NCBI GenBank assembly: GCA_963812965.1
Contig: CAWEXG010000005.1
Coordinates: 124,001 to 188,000, forward strand
From: DASXMT01 sp963812965
GTDB taxonomy: Bacteria; Actinomycetota; Acidimicrobiia; Acidimicrobiales; RAAP-2
Direction of reading: 5' to 3'
Length of the DNA: 64,000 bases
Shown piece by piece: positions 1 through 8,737 of the stretch. The position numbers and the translations under genes were made by a program. Position 1 is the first letter of the stretch; the number at the start of each line of letters is the position of its first letter. The notes beneath the pieces are model-generated. The model did no database searches. It was not told the origin of the DNA and saw only the letters and a list, made by a program, of their open reading frames with translations.

Positions 1-657
1 CCGGAGCTCACGCCGGATGTCCTCGAGCCCTGCTTCGTCGCCGTAACGCCGAAAACCCGCTGCGTTCATCCGAGCGAACAGGTCGTCCTGCCGCCACATC
101 ACACCCTTTGGCATGCCGGTGGTCCCGCCGGTGTAGAGCATGTAGATGTCGTCGCCGCTGCGACCCCAGGGTGGCACGGGCCGCTGCGATGAGCCGGTGG
201 AGCCCGTGGACGCCGCATCCTCGTAGGGCGTGGCCCAGGCCGGGCACGGTCCGATCCCGTCGTCTACCCACAGCCAGCTCCGCACCTGTGGGACCCGGTC
301 GGCGAACCCTTCGATGCGATCCGAAAAAGAGCCGTGGAAGACCACCGCCACCACGTCGGCGTTGTCCCACAGGTAGACCAGCTCGTCCTCGCCGTAGCGG
401 TAGTTGGTGTTCACCGGGACCAGCCCGACCTTGAAGGAGGCGAATATCGCCTCGAGGTACTCGGGGCAGTTGTAGAGGTAGAGCGCCACCTTGTCCTGGT
501 GGGCGACGTCCCGGTCGAGGAGCCACCGACCGACCCCGTTGGCCCGCCGGTCGGTCTGCGCCCAGGTCTGGCTCCGGTCCCCTTGGATCAGGGCGGGAGC
601 ATCCGGCAATGTGTCGGCCACCACCTCCCACACATCGGCATAGTTCCAATCGCTCAT
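1..657 (-). CDS. Acyl-CoA synthetase (AMP-binding), N-terminal part
   Basis: The reverse strand reads without interruption from an ATG at 657 to the window edge (219 residues seen, C-terminus outside). The AMP-binding P-loop YTGGTTGMPKGV lies near residues 175-186, and the upstream part has the usual acyl-CoA ligase N-domain pattern (CPEYLEAIFASFKVG, then VPVNTNYRY). Such enzymes adenylate a carboxylic acid and transfer it to CoA; the substrate cannot be told from this fragment. The riboflavin synthase gene ends 14 bp upstream in the same direction, so the two may be cotranscribed. Family assignment is secure; specificity is not. Confidence 0.9.
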   Translation of the reverse strand, partial: MSDWNYADVWEVVADTLPDAPALIQGDRSQTWAQTDRRANGVGRWLLDRDVAHQDKVALYLYNCPEYLEAIFASFKVGLVPVNTNYRYGEDELVYLWDNADVVAVVFHGSFSDRIEGFADRVPQVRSWLWVDDGIGPCPAWATPYEDAASTGSTGSSQRPVPPWGRSGDDIYMLYTGGTTGMPKGVMWRQDDLFARMNAAGFRRYGDEAGLEDIRRELR

Positions 658-671
658 GCGTCGGCCCCTGC

Positions 672-1151
672 TCAGGCGGGAGCGATCGGCCCGGCGTCGC
701 CGTAGCCCTGGCGGATGCCCTGGCCGGCCCGGCGGGTGAGCTGTTCGGGCTCGTAGACCATCCAGTACGCGTTCCGGGCGTGCTTCCGTGCCCGGTCGAC
801 ACACACCTTGGCCAGCATGGCCGGGTCTTCTTCCTCGTTCTCGTGGACGAAGACCTCGAGGATGTGGGTGGAGGTCAACAGCTGGGCCAGCATCAGTCCC
901 TGGGATGCCTCGTGGGCGCAGACCTGGTCGATCGCTGCTTTGCCCGGCATTCCCAGAGCCACGACGATGCAGCATCCCTCGTTCTCGATCAGCCGTTTGC
1001 ACGCCACGCCCAGGTCCTTGAACCCGGGCACCGTACGACGGACCACTATGAATTTGCTGCCGTGGCCAGGGAAGTTCGACAGCTCGTCGAACGCCTCGCC
1101 GCCCATGTCGTAGCGGGCGAACATGGTGTCGACCACACCGATCCGGTCCAT
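672..1151 (-). CDS. ribC: Riboflavin synthase, archaeal (RibC) type
   Basis: The 159-residue protein begins with the pattern IGVVDTMFARYDMG and continues with RRTVPGFKDLGVACK, ALGMPGK, CAHEASQGLMLAQL, EVFVHENE and a C-terminal RAGQGIRQGYGDAGP. This series matches archaeal-type riboflavin synthase, which is related to lumazine synthase and dismutates two 6,7-dimethyl-8-ribityllumazine molecules to riboflavin. It is unlike the duplicated-barrel RibE/RibC enzyme of most bacteria. Its length equals that of the archaeal family. No other riboflavin gene is nearby. It diverges from bioA across about 110 bp. The match is from memory of the family, not from a search. Confidence 0.85.
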   Translation of the reverse strand: MDRIGVVDTMFARYDMGGEAFDELSNFPGHGSKFIVVRRTVPGFKDLGVACKRLIENEGCCIVVALGMPGKAAIDQVCAHEASQGLMLAQLLTSTHILEVFVHENEEEDPAMLAKVCVDRARKHARNAYWMVYEPEQLTRRAGQGIRQGYGDAGPIAPA

Positions 1152-1263
1152 GACCTGAGCCTACTGGCAGCGCTACCTGGTGGTTGTCGGTCGTGGCCCA
1201 CCTGGTGCTTGCTGGTGCAGCGCCACGTGGCGCCGGTTGGCGCCGTGCACAAGACTTGTGCCG

Positions 1264-2636
1264 GTGACCGCTCCAGAACCCAGCAACCAAGAGCCCAGCA
1301 GCGCTGCCCGGTGGGCGGCGCGTGACGCTGCCGTCGTGTGGCACGGGTTTACCCAGATGGCAGCGTACGAGGGCAACATGCCGGTCACGGTGGAACGGGC
1401 GGAGGGCCGTACCCTGATCGACGTGGACGGGAACCGGTACTTCGACGCCATCTCGTCGCTGTGGGTCACCACGTTGGGACACCGAGTTCCCGAGCTCGAC
1501 GCCGCCGTGGTGGGCCAATTGGGAAAGGTGGCACACTCCACGCTGCTGGGGAACGGGAACCGGGCAGCCATCGAGCTCGCCGAAGCCCTGGCTGCCGTGG
1601 TCCCGGTGGACGAGGCCCACGTGCTGTTCGCCTCGGACGGGGCCATCGCCGTGGAGCAGGCGCTCAAGATCGCCTTCCAGTACTGGGTGAACAAGGGTGA
1701 GCCCGGTCGGTCACAATTCCTGGCATTGGGTGGGGGGTACCACGGTGACTCGGTCGGTGCTCTGTCTCTCGGTGACAGCGGGTTCGGCACGCAGCTCTTC
1801 GACCCGTTGCGGTTCCCGGTGATCCGTACCCCTGGCTATGCCGAGGTGGACTGGGCATCCAAGGCGGTGGCAGCGGTGAAACGCCATGCCGGAGAGTTGG
1901 CGGCGGTGGTGATCGAGCCGTTGGTACAGGGCGCGTCGGGCATGTTGGTGGCAGAGCCATCTGATCTGGCCCTGCTGGGACGGGCCTGTCGTGACCACGG
2001 CGTGCTGTTGATCTGTGACGAGGTGGCCACCGGGTTCGGCCGGACAGGGAAACTGTTCGCCTCGGAGTGGGGCGACCTCCGTCCCGACATCCTGTGCCTG
2101 GGCAAGGGGATCACCGGTGGCTACTTACCGCTGTCGGCCACGGTGGCGTCCGGGTCGGTGTTCGCCATGTTCGACGGTGACGATCTGGGTGAACGGACCT
2201 TCTATCACGGCCACTCTTATGGCGGGAACGCGCTGGCGTGTGCGGTGGCGCTCCGCCACCTGCAGCTCCTCGACGAGTGGGACGTGCTGTCCAACGTGAC
2301 GGCGACGGCAGCAGCGCTGGCAGAGGCATTGCAGGTTCGGATCGCCCCGCTGCCCGGCGTGGGCGACGTGCGCCAACGGGGCCTGATGGCTGGGATCGAG
2401 CTGGCACCACCGCCGGGAGGCTCACGTATGGGGCGGCGGGTCTGCGCTCACGCCGTGGCGCGAGGTGTACTGCTGCGTCCACTGGGTGATGTGGTGGTGG
2501 TGGTGCCCCCGCTGACCACCACGGTGGATGAGATCGAGCACGTGGTGGCTGTCCTGGCTGCCTCTCTCGATGCCGTGTGGCGTGAGGACCACGAGCCGGC
2601 TGGCTCGTTAGCGCCGGCGAGCTCGATGGTTGTCCG

Positions 2637-2640
<4 letters not shown>
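1264..2640 (+). CDS. bioA: Adenosylmethionine-8-amino-7-oxononanoate aminotransferase
   Basis: This class III PLP aminotransferase makes 7,8-diaminopelargonate from KAPA with SAM as amino donor, the third step of biotin assembly. Visible features are VWHGFTQM near the N-terminus (BioA substrate region), DGNRYFDAISSLWVTT, ICDEVATGFGRTGK, and the Schiff-base lysine in GKGITGGYLPLSATV at residue 281. I start it at GTG 1264; the frame stays open upstream to 1180 but that extension has no family similarity, and GTG 1258 is an alternative. No good ribosome binding site is seen. The stop overlaps the bioF start as ATGA, so the pair is translationally coupled. About 458 residues, somewhat longer than Escherichia coli BioA. 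Confidence 0.92.
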
Positions 2641-3891
<1,251 letters not shown>

Positions 3892-3902
<11 letters not shown>

Positions 3903-4602
3903 CCGGCTCGTCGTGGTGTGCGGCACCGGCACCGCGGTGGGCAAGACGTGGGTGGCGGCTCGGTTGCTCCAGGAGCTTCGAGCCAGAGGGTTACAGGTCG
4001 CTGCACGTAAGCCGGCACAGTCTTTCGACGTCGACCACGAAGCCGACCGCATCGGCGAACGCACCGACGCCGAGGTGCTCGGCGAGGCTTCTGGCGAGCC
4101 TCCCGACGTGGTGTGCCATCCGTATCGCTCCTACCACCGGGCCATGGCTCCGCCGATGGCGGCCGAGGTGCTCGGGCTTCCGCCGTTCACCGTTGAGGAC
4201 CTGGTCGGAGAGCTGGCTTGGCCCGAACCTCCGGTCGATGCCGGGTTGGTGGAGATGGCCGGCGGGGTCCGGTCGCCCCAAGCGGCGAACGGCGACGCCG
4301 TCGCCATGGTTCGGGCACTCCGACCGGAAGTGGTGCTCCTGGTAGCTGACGCCGGTCTGGGAACGATCAACGAGGTACGGTTATCGGCCGAAGCCCTGGC
4401 TCCCGTCGCCGCCTGCATGCCGGGTGCCGATGGTCAACATGCACAGGTTGCCCGCCTGATCGTGGCCTTGGACCGCTTCGATCAGGCGCACGATCTCCAC
4501 CGGCGCAACCGCCAATGGCTGGCCGACCGCGACGGGCTCGAGGTGGTCACCGTGCCCGCCGAGGTTCACGACCTGGCCACCCTGGTGATGATGGACGCAT
4601 AG
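3892..4602 (+). CDS. bioD: ATP-dependent dethiobiotin synthetase
   Basis: BioD closes the ureido ring of dethiobiotin using ATP and CO2. The P-loop GTGTAVGKTWVAARLL lies close to the N-terminus, followed by ARKPAQSFD (substrate lysine region), a long acidic stretch and VEMAGGVRSP (the BioD VEGAGG-like motif), then VLLVADAGLGTINE. I prefer TTG 3892, which has GGAG six bases upstream and overlaps bioF by only 11 bp; an in-frame ATG at 3844 would add 16 residues but lacks a ribosome binding site. Third gene of bioAFD. bioB is separate, about 9.4 kb downstream on the other strand. Confidence 0.9.
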
Positions 4603-4775
4603 CCGCCCGCCTGTTTCGTTCGCCCGGCTCGCCGCTCCCTGGTACGCATCGCGGCGGCGGCGTCCGTGATGCTCGATCATGTTGGCTGAGGAGTGACAAC
4701 ACAGACCAAAACGAGTTGCTCGCCCCGTGATTCAACCCTCGGTATTGAGTCATCGTCCCGAGGAAAGGTGCGGCG

Positions 4776-5186
4776 TCAGGCTGACCGTAACTGTTGATCG
4801 TGAACGAGCTGGTGGATTCGCTGATGAGAGATACCGAGCAGCTCGGCAGCGTCTCGAGTGGACAAGCCGATGTCCTCGACCAACCGTCGGGCCGCGACCT
4901 CGGTGAGTTCTTGCGCTCGTGCCGACAGCTCGTTCGCCCGTGCGCGGCTCTCGCTAGCGTCGGCGACGACGACAGCGAGGTCACCGGGAATCCCGTCGAA
5001 TTCTTCGTCGATGTCGAGCACTGCGGAATCCTCGGCCCGCAGCCACAAGCCAAGAGCATCGCGTACGTTGGCCCGGGCCTTCGCCAGCGTCTTCCCGAAG
5101 GTGTGCACCTGGGGGATCTCCACGATCTCGACCAACCAATCACCGTCCTCGAAGTTGTAGCGAGCGGTGTAGTGCTTCTTCCTCAT
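4776..5186 (-). CDS. hicB: HicB-family antitoxin
   Basis: The 136-residue protein begins MRKKHYTARYNFEDGDWLV followed by PQVHTFGKTLAKARANV, the partial RNase-H-like HicB fold seen in this family. The C-terminus carries a helix-turn-helix (LSTRDAAELLGISHQRIHQL), which would let the antitoxin repress its own operon. The ATG at 5186 overlaps the hicA stop as ATGA, so toxin comes first and antitoxin second, the usual hicAB order. An in-frame extension upstream to 5297 exists but runs through hicA and is not credible. Confidence 0.85.
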   Translation of the reverse strand: MRKKHYTARYNFEDGDWLVEIVEIPQVHTFGKTLAKARANVRDALGLWLRAEDSAVLDIDEEFDGIPGDLAVVVADASESRARANELSARAQELTEVAARRLVEDIGLSTRDAAELLGISHQRIHQLVHDQQLRSA

Positions 5187-5380
5187 TGCAACCATCCCTC
5201 TTGAAGACATGGAGTCAAGTCCCGTTCGATGCTGCGAAGTGTGCCAGTCGGGATGTCTCCCGTGTGGATCGGGACAACGGTCTGGCAGTTCCGACAACGG
5301 ACGATGAGATGAGAACCACTTTGGCGCAGCTCATGACAACCGCGCTGGCGGAGGATCCGTCGCAGGTCCCTCGCCTTCAC
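5183..5380 (-). CDS. hicA: HicA-family mRNA interferase toxin
   Basis: The 65-residue double-stranded-RNA-binding-like HicA fold is recognisable: KARDLRRILRQRGC, then the catalytic-histidine motif SGSHLIVRCR, then VPIHTGDIPTGTLRSIERDL. HicA cleaves mRNA in the ribosomal context and is neutralised by HicB, encoded immediately downstream with ATGA coupling. Start is GTG 5380. A TAGACG/17 bp/TAGACT promoter-like pair and a perfect inverted repeat lie just upstream, so the transcript is probably almost leaderless and autoregulated. Confidence 0.85.
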   Translation of the reverse strand: MKARDLRRILRQRGCHELRQSGSHLIVRCRNCQTVVPIHTGDIPTGTLRSIERDLTPCLQEGWLQ

Positions 5381-5397
5381 GTGTAAGAGTCTAGTCA

Positions 5398-5417
5398 GTA
5401 GACGCCTGAGCGTCTAC
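5398..5417. promoter_or_regulatory. Inverted repeat, probable HicB operator
   Basis: Perfect inverted repeat GTAGACGC-CTGA-GCGTCTAC 18 bp upstream of the hicA start codon. It covers the putative -35 and spacer of the hicAB promoter. Position and symmetry fit the operator of a DNA-binding HicB; an alternative is a terminator for the radical SAM gene that ends at 5554, but there is no T-tract on that strand. Confidence 0.55.
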
Positions 5418-5553
5418 CTGTTTAACGATCAACATCGGTGTCTCGCCAACATGTCCGCCTCCTTGCTACTGTTCCGCCTCCTCAATTCTTTCACAATGAC
5501 GAGCTGTGTGGCGGTCGGCTTGAACCAGGCTGGTGGGGTGGCTTTGCCGGCGT

Positions 5554-6528
5554 CTACGAGTTGAACCTCGTGTGGGCGCGGGCGACGCGGTCTCGTACGA
5601 ACTTGGTGATCCGTTCTTGGGCGGACGTGGCCAGGTACGACCGTTGATAGCGGCGTTCGAACGTTTCGACCATGTCTGGCCGGTGCTCTCGTAGCCAGCC
5701 CATGAAGTGCTCCCGGACGCCGGGCCGTAGGTGGAGCGGGAGTGCCGTGATCGAACGTGCGCCGGCGTCGAGGCAGGCATCGACCACCTCGGCAAGCTGT
5801 TCGGGCGAGTCGGAGAGCCCAGGGATGATCGGTGCGATCAGCACGCTCGTCTCGATCCCGGCTGCGGTGAGCTTGGCCAGGGCAGCTACTCGCTGGCGAG
5901 GGTGGGGAGTGCCGGGCTCCGTAGCTCGCCACACGATGTCGTCGAGTGTGCCGATGGAGAAGCTGCAGCGGACCGAGGTCCGGGCGTTCGCCTCGACCAA
6001 CAGGTCGAGATCCCTCAGGATCAAGGTCGACTTGGTCAGGATGGAGAACGGGTTGGCGGCATCGTTCAGCGCGGAGACGATCCCTTCGGTCAGGTGGTAC
6101 TTGCCCTCGCACCGTTGGTAGGGGTCGGTGTTGGTCCCCATGGCGATGGGCTCGCCCGCCCATCGTGGCGAGCGGAGCTCGGCTCGGACTCGTTCAACGG
6201 CGTTGATCTTGACCACCAGCTTCCGTTCGAAGTCCTCACCGATGCCGAGCCCGAGGTATTCGTGGGTGGGGCGAGCGAAGCAGTAGACGCAGGCGTGGCT
6301 GCAACCCCGGTAGGCGTTGATGGTGTGGCGAAAGGGCATCGACGATGAGGCCGGCACGGTGTTGATGATCCGCTTGGCGTTGACGTGGAGGAACTCGTAG
6401 CCGCGGAACTCACCGGTGCCAACGTGACGCTGACCCAGCTCCTCCGGGCTGAACAAGGCGAGTTGGCCACCATCAGTCGTTCCGTCGCTGTCGGCGAGCT
6501 TCCATCGGAAGCCGTCCGGGGCATCCAT
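5554..6528 (-). CDS. SPL-family radical SAM protein (Rv2578c/SplB-like)
   Basis: The 324-residue protein carries the radical SAM cluster motif RGCSHACVYCFAR with cysteines at about 76, 80 and 83, preceded by MPFRHTINAYRG and followed by ARPTHEYLGLG, and later AMGTNTDPYQRCEGKY and LTKSTLILRD. This is the actinobacterial Rv2578c-type subfamily related to spore photoproduct lyase; the reaction in these organisms is not established. A LexA-type palindrome sits 14 bp ahead of the ATG, which supports a DNA-damage role. The closest start is ATG 6528; with a GATACT -10 element directly upstream the mRNA would be nearly leaderless. Confidence 0.88.
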   Translation of the reverse strand: MDAPDGFRWKLADSDGTTDGGQLALFSPEELGQRHVGTGEFRGYEFLHVNAKRIINTVPASSSMPFRHTINAYRGCSHACVYCFARPTHEYLGLGIGEDFERKLVVKINAVERVRAELRSPRWAGEPIAMGTNTDPYQRCEGKYHLTEGIVSALNDAANPFSILTKSTLILRDLDLLVEANARTSVRCSFSIGTLDDIVWRATEPGTPHPRQRVAALAKLTAAGIETSVLIAPIIPGLSDSPEQLAEVVDACLDAGARSITALPLHLRPGVREHFMGWLREHRPDMVETFERRYQRSYLATSAQERITKFVRDRVARAHTRFNS

Positions 6529-6541
6529 GATCCCATAGTAT

Positions 6542-6555
6542 CGAACATATGTTCG
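6542..6555. promoter_or_regulatory. SOS box (LexA operator)
   Basis: Perfect palindrome CGAACATATGTTCG, with the flanking base giving TCGAAC-N4-GTTCG, matches the mycobacterial/Gram-positive LexA consensus. It lies between the presumed -35 region and a GATACT -10 of the radical SAM gene, where repressor binding would block transcription. The mycobacterial homologue splB (Rv2578c) is, as I recall, also in the LexA regulon. Confidence 0.8.
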
Positions 6556-6738
6556 TACCGTTGCTCAGGACGGCTCGGCGGGTAGGCCACGGCACTGGGG
6601 TTGTGCGTTGGAGCTGGCAGGCGCCCGTATAGTGCAAGAAGAGTGATCGTGAGCGTGCGTGTGTGGTCCAAGGAAGCGGTTCGGGAGCTGGTCCGTACGG
6701 GCAGGTCGGACGCGGGCGGATTGACCGATGTGCGGGAG

Positions 6739-6796
6739 ATCGCTGTGCTGAACGGTGTCGAAGGCAGATCGCCGTGTTGAACGGCGTCGAAGGCAT
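6739..6796. repeat. 29-bp tandem duplication at the nfeD-like start
   Basis: The block starting atcgctgtgctgaacggtgt at 6739 recurs with three substitutions at 6768. Because 29 is not a multiple of three, the two copies encode the same peptide (IAVLNGVEG) in different frames. A reading frame from GTG 6643 (VRVWSKEAVRELVRTGR) runs into copy one and then stops, while copy two continues into the OB-fold. Confidence 0.75.
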
Positions 6797-6980
6797 GGTC
6801 GGTGAGACCGCTGTTGTGACCAGGTTGGTGGGAGGCAGCGCCAAGCCCGGGTCGGTGCGGGCGCGTGGCGAGGAGTGGCACGCGGTGTCGATGTTCCCCG
6901 GCACTACCATCGAGGTGGGGTCCAGCGTGGTCATCGCCGATATAGAGCGGGGATTGCTCGTCGTCTACCCGACCAACTAG
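6774..6980 (+). CDS. Short NfeD-like OB-fold protein (possibly truncated)
   Basis: The reading frame GMVGETAVVTRLVGG, VRARGEEWHAVS and IERGLLVVYP fits the C-terminal soluble OB-fold domain of NfeD-family proteins, which are typically encoded next to stomatin/SPFH genes, exactly as here (SPFH gene 50 bp downstream). The N-terminal membrane helices of full NfeD are absent. Start options are GTG 6774 (AAGG eight bases upstream), TTG 6777 and ATG 6795. A 29-bp tandem duplication just upstream places a second, frameshifted copy of the beginning of this segment in another frame, so an originally longer protein may have been cut. Confidence 0.5.
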   Translation: MLNGVEGMVGETAVVTRLVGGSAKPGSVRARGEEWHAVSMFPGTTIEVGSSVVIADIERGLLVVYPTN

Positions 6981-7029
6981 TGCGAGGCAGCACCAGGCAG
7001 TACCCAACCAGTAACAGGGAAGGCCCATC

Positions 7030-8034
7030 ATGATCGCAAGTGCCATCGGCGGGGTGATCGTCGTCACCGTCATCGTCATCGTTCTCGTTGTCCTGGTGGT
7101 GTTCGCCGTGTTGAAGAAGAGCCTGAAGGTCGTGCAGCAGGGGAGCGTCGGTGTCGTGAAGCGGCTCGGCGAGTTCAAGTCGGTGCGGCAGCCGGGGATT
7201 GCCGTGTTAATGCCCTTCCTCGACAAGATGGACAAGGTCGACATCCGGGAGTTCCCCCACACCGGTGACCGGCAGGCGGTCATCACGGCGGACAACGTGT
7301 CGTTGTGGGTCAGCGCCACGATTTTTGCCCAGGTGCTCGACGTGAAAGCGGCGCTCTACGAGATCGAGGACTACGCGCTGGCGATCGACCAGCTGTCACG
7401 GACAGCACTGCGTGCCGTCTTCGGCGAACTGACCCTCGATCAGTCGTTGTCGGAACGTGAGACCATCAACTCGAAGATGCAGGACCATATGGCCGACGCC
7501 ACCCTGAAGTGGGGCGTCCGGCTCAACCGCATCGAGATCCTCGACATCACACCTCCGGCCAACGTGCTGCAGGCCATGTCCGAACAGAAGGAGGCGGAGC
7601 AGCACAAGCGTGCTGCCATCTTGAAGTCCGAGGGCGATCAGCAGTCGGCCATCAACAGCGCCCAGGGGCGCAAGCAGGCAGCAGTCCTCGAAGCCGAGGG
7701 CCAGAAGCAAGCGTCGATCCTCGCCGCCGAGGCGCAGCAGAAGGTGTTGGAGTTGCGGGCGGAAGGCGAGAAGCAGGCGTCACGGCTGCGGGGAGAGGGC
7801 GAAGCGGCCGCCCTCGGTGCCCTGGACACGGCGACCATCAATCCGAACACGCTGGCGGTGATGCAGCTGCGAGCGTTGCAGCAGCTGGCAACGTCGGACA
7901 ATGCGAAGGTGGTCGTGCCCTACGAGGCAGCCGGGCTGGTCGGTGGGGCACAGGTTCTGGTGGATGCGTTGAAGAACGTAGGCAGTAGGCCTGCCGGTGA
8001 CCGGTCCACGGAGGGTTCGCCGAGCGCCGGCTGA
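7030..8034 (+). CDS. SPFH/stomatin-family membrane protein
   Basis: The 334-residue protein has an N-terminal transmembrane helix (about residues 6-28), then the SPFH/band 7 domain (VVQQGSVGVVKRLGEF, PGIAVLMPFLDKMDKVDIRE, ALRAVFGELTLDQSLSERE, LNRIEILDITPP), and a coiled coil rich in Glu/Gln/Lys/Ala (about 190-255). Stomatin-like proteins form oligomers in membrane microdomains and act with a partner NfeD-type protein, whose OB-fold is encoded directly upstream. Spacing and direction suggest cotranscription. ATG 7030 follows GGGAAGG. No partner protease is seen in the window. Confidence 0.88.
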   Translation: MIASAIGGVIVVTVIVIVLVVLVVFAVLKKSLKVVQQGSVGVVKRLGEFKSVRQPGIAVLMPFLDKMDKVDIREFPHTGDRQAVITADNVSLWVSATIFAQVLDVKAALYEIEDYALAIDQLSRTALRAVFGELTLDQSLSERETINSKMQDHMADATLKWGVRLNRIEILDITPPANVLQAMSEQKEAEQHKRAAILKSEGDQQSAINSAQGRKQAAVLEAEGQKQASILAAEAQQKVLELRAEGEKQASRLRGEGEAAALGALDTATINPNTLAVMQLRALQQLATSDNAKVVVPYEAAGLVGGAQVLVDALKNVGSRPAGDRSTEGSPSAG

Positions 8035-8052
8035 TCCTGGTCCGACCCGGTT

Positions 8053-8715
8053 CTACGCCAACGCCGGCTCATCGTCGCCTGGTCTGAGGCGCCGGCCGAT
8101 CTTCTGGGTGAGGCGGGGGACGAAGAATATGAGCAGCCACAGGTACTTGGCATCGTCGGGAGAGTGCCAAGCCACCACCATCGACACGGCGAAGACCGAG
8201 GAGATGCCTACTGATCGGTACCAACCGATACGGAGCTGTGACGGCCGCACCCAGGCGTGAAGGAGCTTCCTGTGCTTGGCGATCAACGTCACTCCCAAGG
8301 TGGAGAGGCTGGACAGCACGATGTTGAAGGCGAAGATGTCCACGGCCAACGGGTTCAGTGGGTACTTCCCCAATAGATCGCTGGTGAACGGCAGGATGGT
8401 GATGGTGAAGAGGAATGCGAAGTTCCACGTCGCCAGTACCTCGTCGTGTCCGGTCATCATCCGGAACGTGCGGTGATGCGCGAGCCAGAACTGTGCGATG
8501 ACGTAGAACGAGACCACGTAGCTGATCAGTGGGTCGGTCAGTGTCAGACGGAGCTCGTGAGCCAACTGGCTGGCCGAAGTTGCCGTGTGGATCCCCGGGA
8601 CGTGGAGGGACAACACCAGGAGGGTGAGGGCGATGGCCACCACGCCATCGGACAGCGCCAACAGACGCTCGACCCCGGGCGCGTCCTCAGGTGGACGGGG
8701 TGCGGACACGGTCAA
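8053..8715 (-). CDS. TMEM175-family (DUF1211) membrane protein
   Basis: The 220-residue protein contains RLLALSDGVVAIALTLLVLSL at residues 16-36, the TMEM175 signature (R...FSDG.xxIA.TLL) at the first helix, followed by about five further hydrophobic segments (near 60-80, 93-112, 123-145, 165-185 and 190-205). Bacterial TMEM175 homologues are potassium-permeable tetrameric channels; here the first position of the FSDG motif is Leu. It converges with the SPFH gene (18 bp between stops) and lies downstream of nothing obvious functionally. Family call secure, ion selectivity inferred. Confidence 0.85.
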   Translation of the reverse strand: MTVSAPRPPEDAPGVERLLALSDGVVAIALTLLVLSLHVPGIHTATSASQLAHELRLTLTDPLISYVVSFYVIAQFWLAHHRTFRMMTGHDEVLATWNFAFLFTITILPFTSDLLGKYPLNPLAVDIFAFNIVLSSLSTLGVTLIAKHRKLLHAWVRPSQLRIGWYRSVGISSVFAVSMVVAWHSPDDAKYLWLLIFFVPRLTQKIGRRLRPGDDEPALA

Positions 8716-8737
8716 CTTGGACAGCGGTGGGCTGGGC

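Noticed and set aside
1152..1263. BirA/BioQ-type operator before bioA
   Set aside because: No convincing palindrome of known biotin regulators was seen in this gap.
4603..4775. Possible terminator or gene between bioD and hicB
   Set aside because: No hairpin or frame with support was found.
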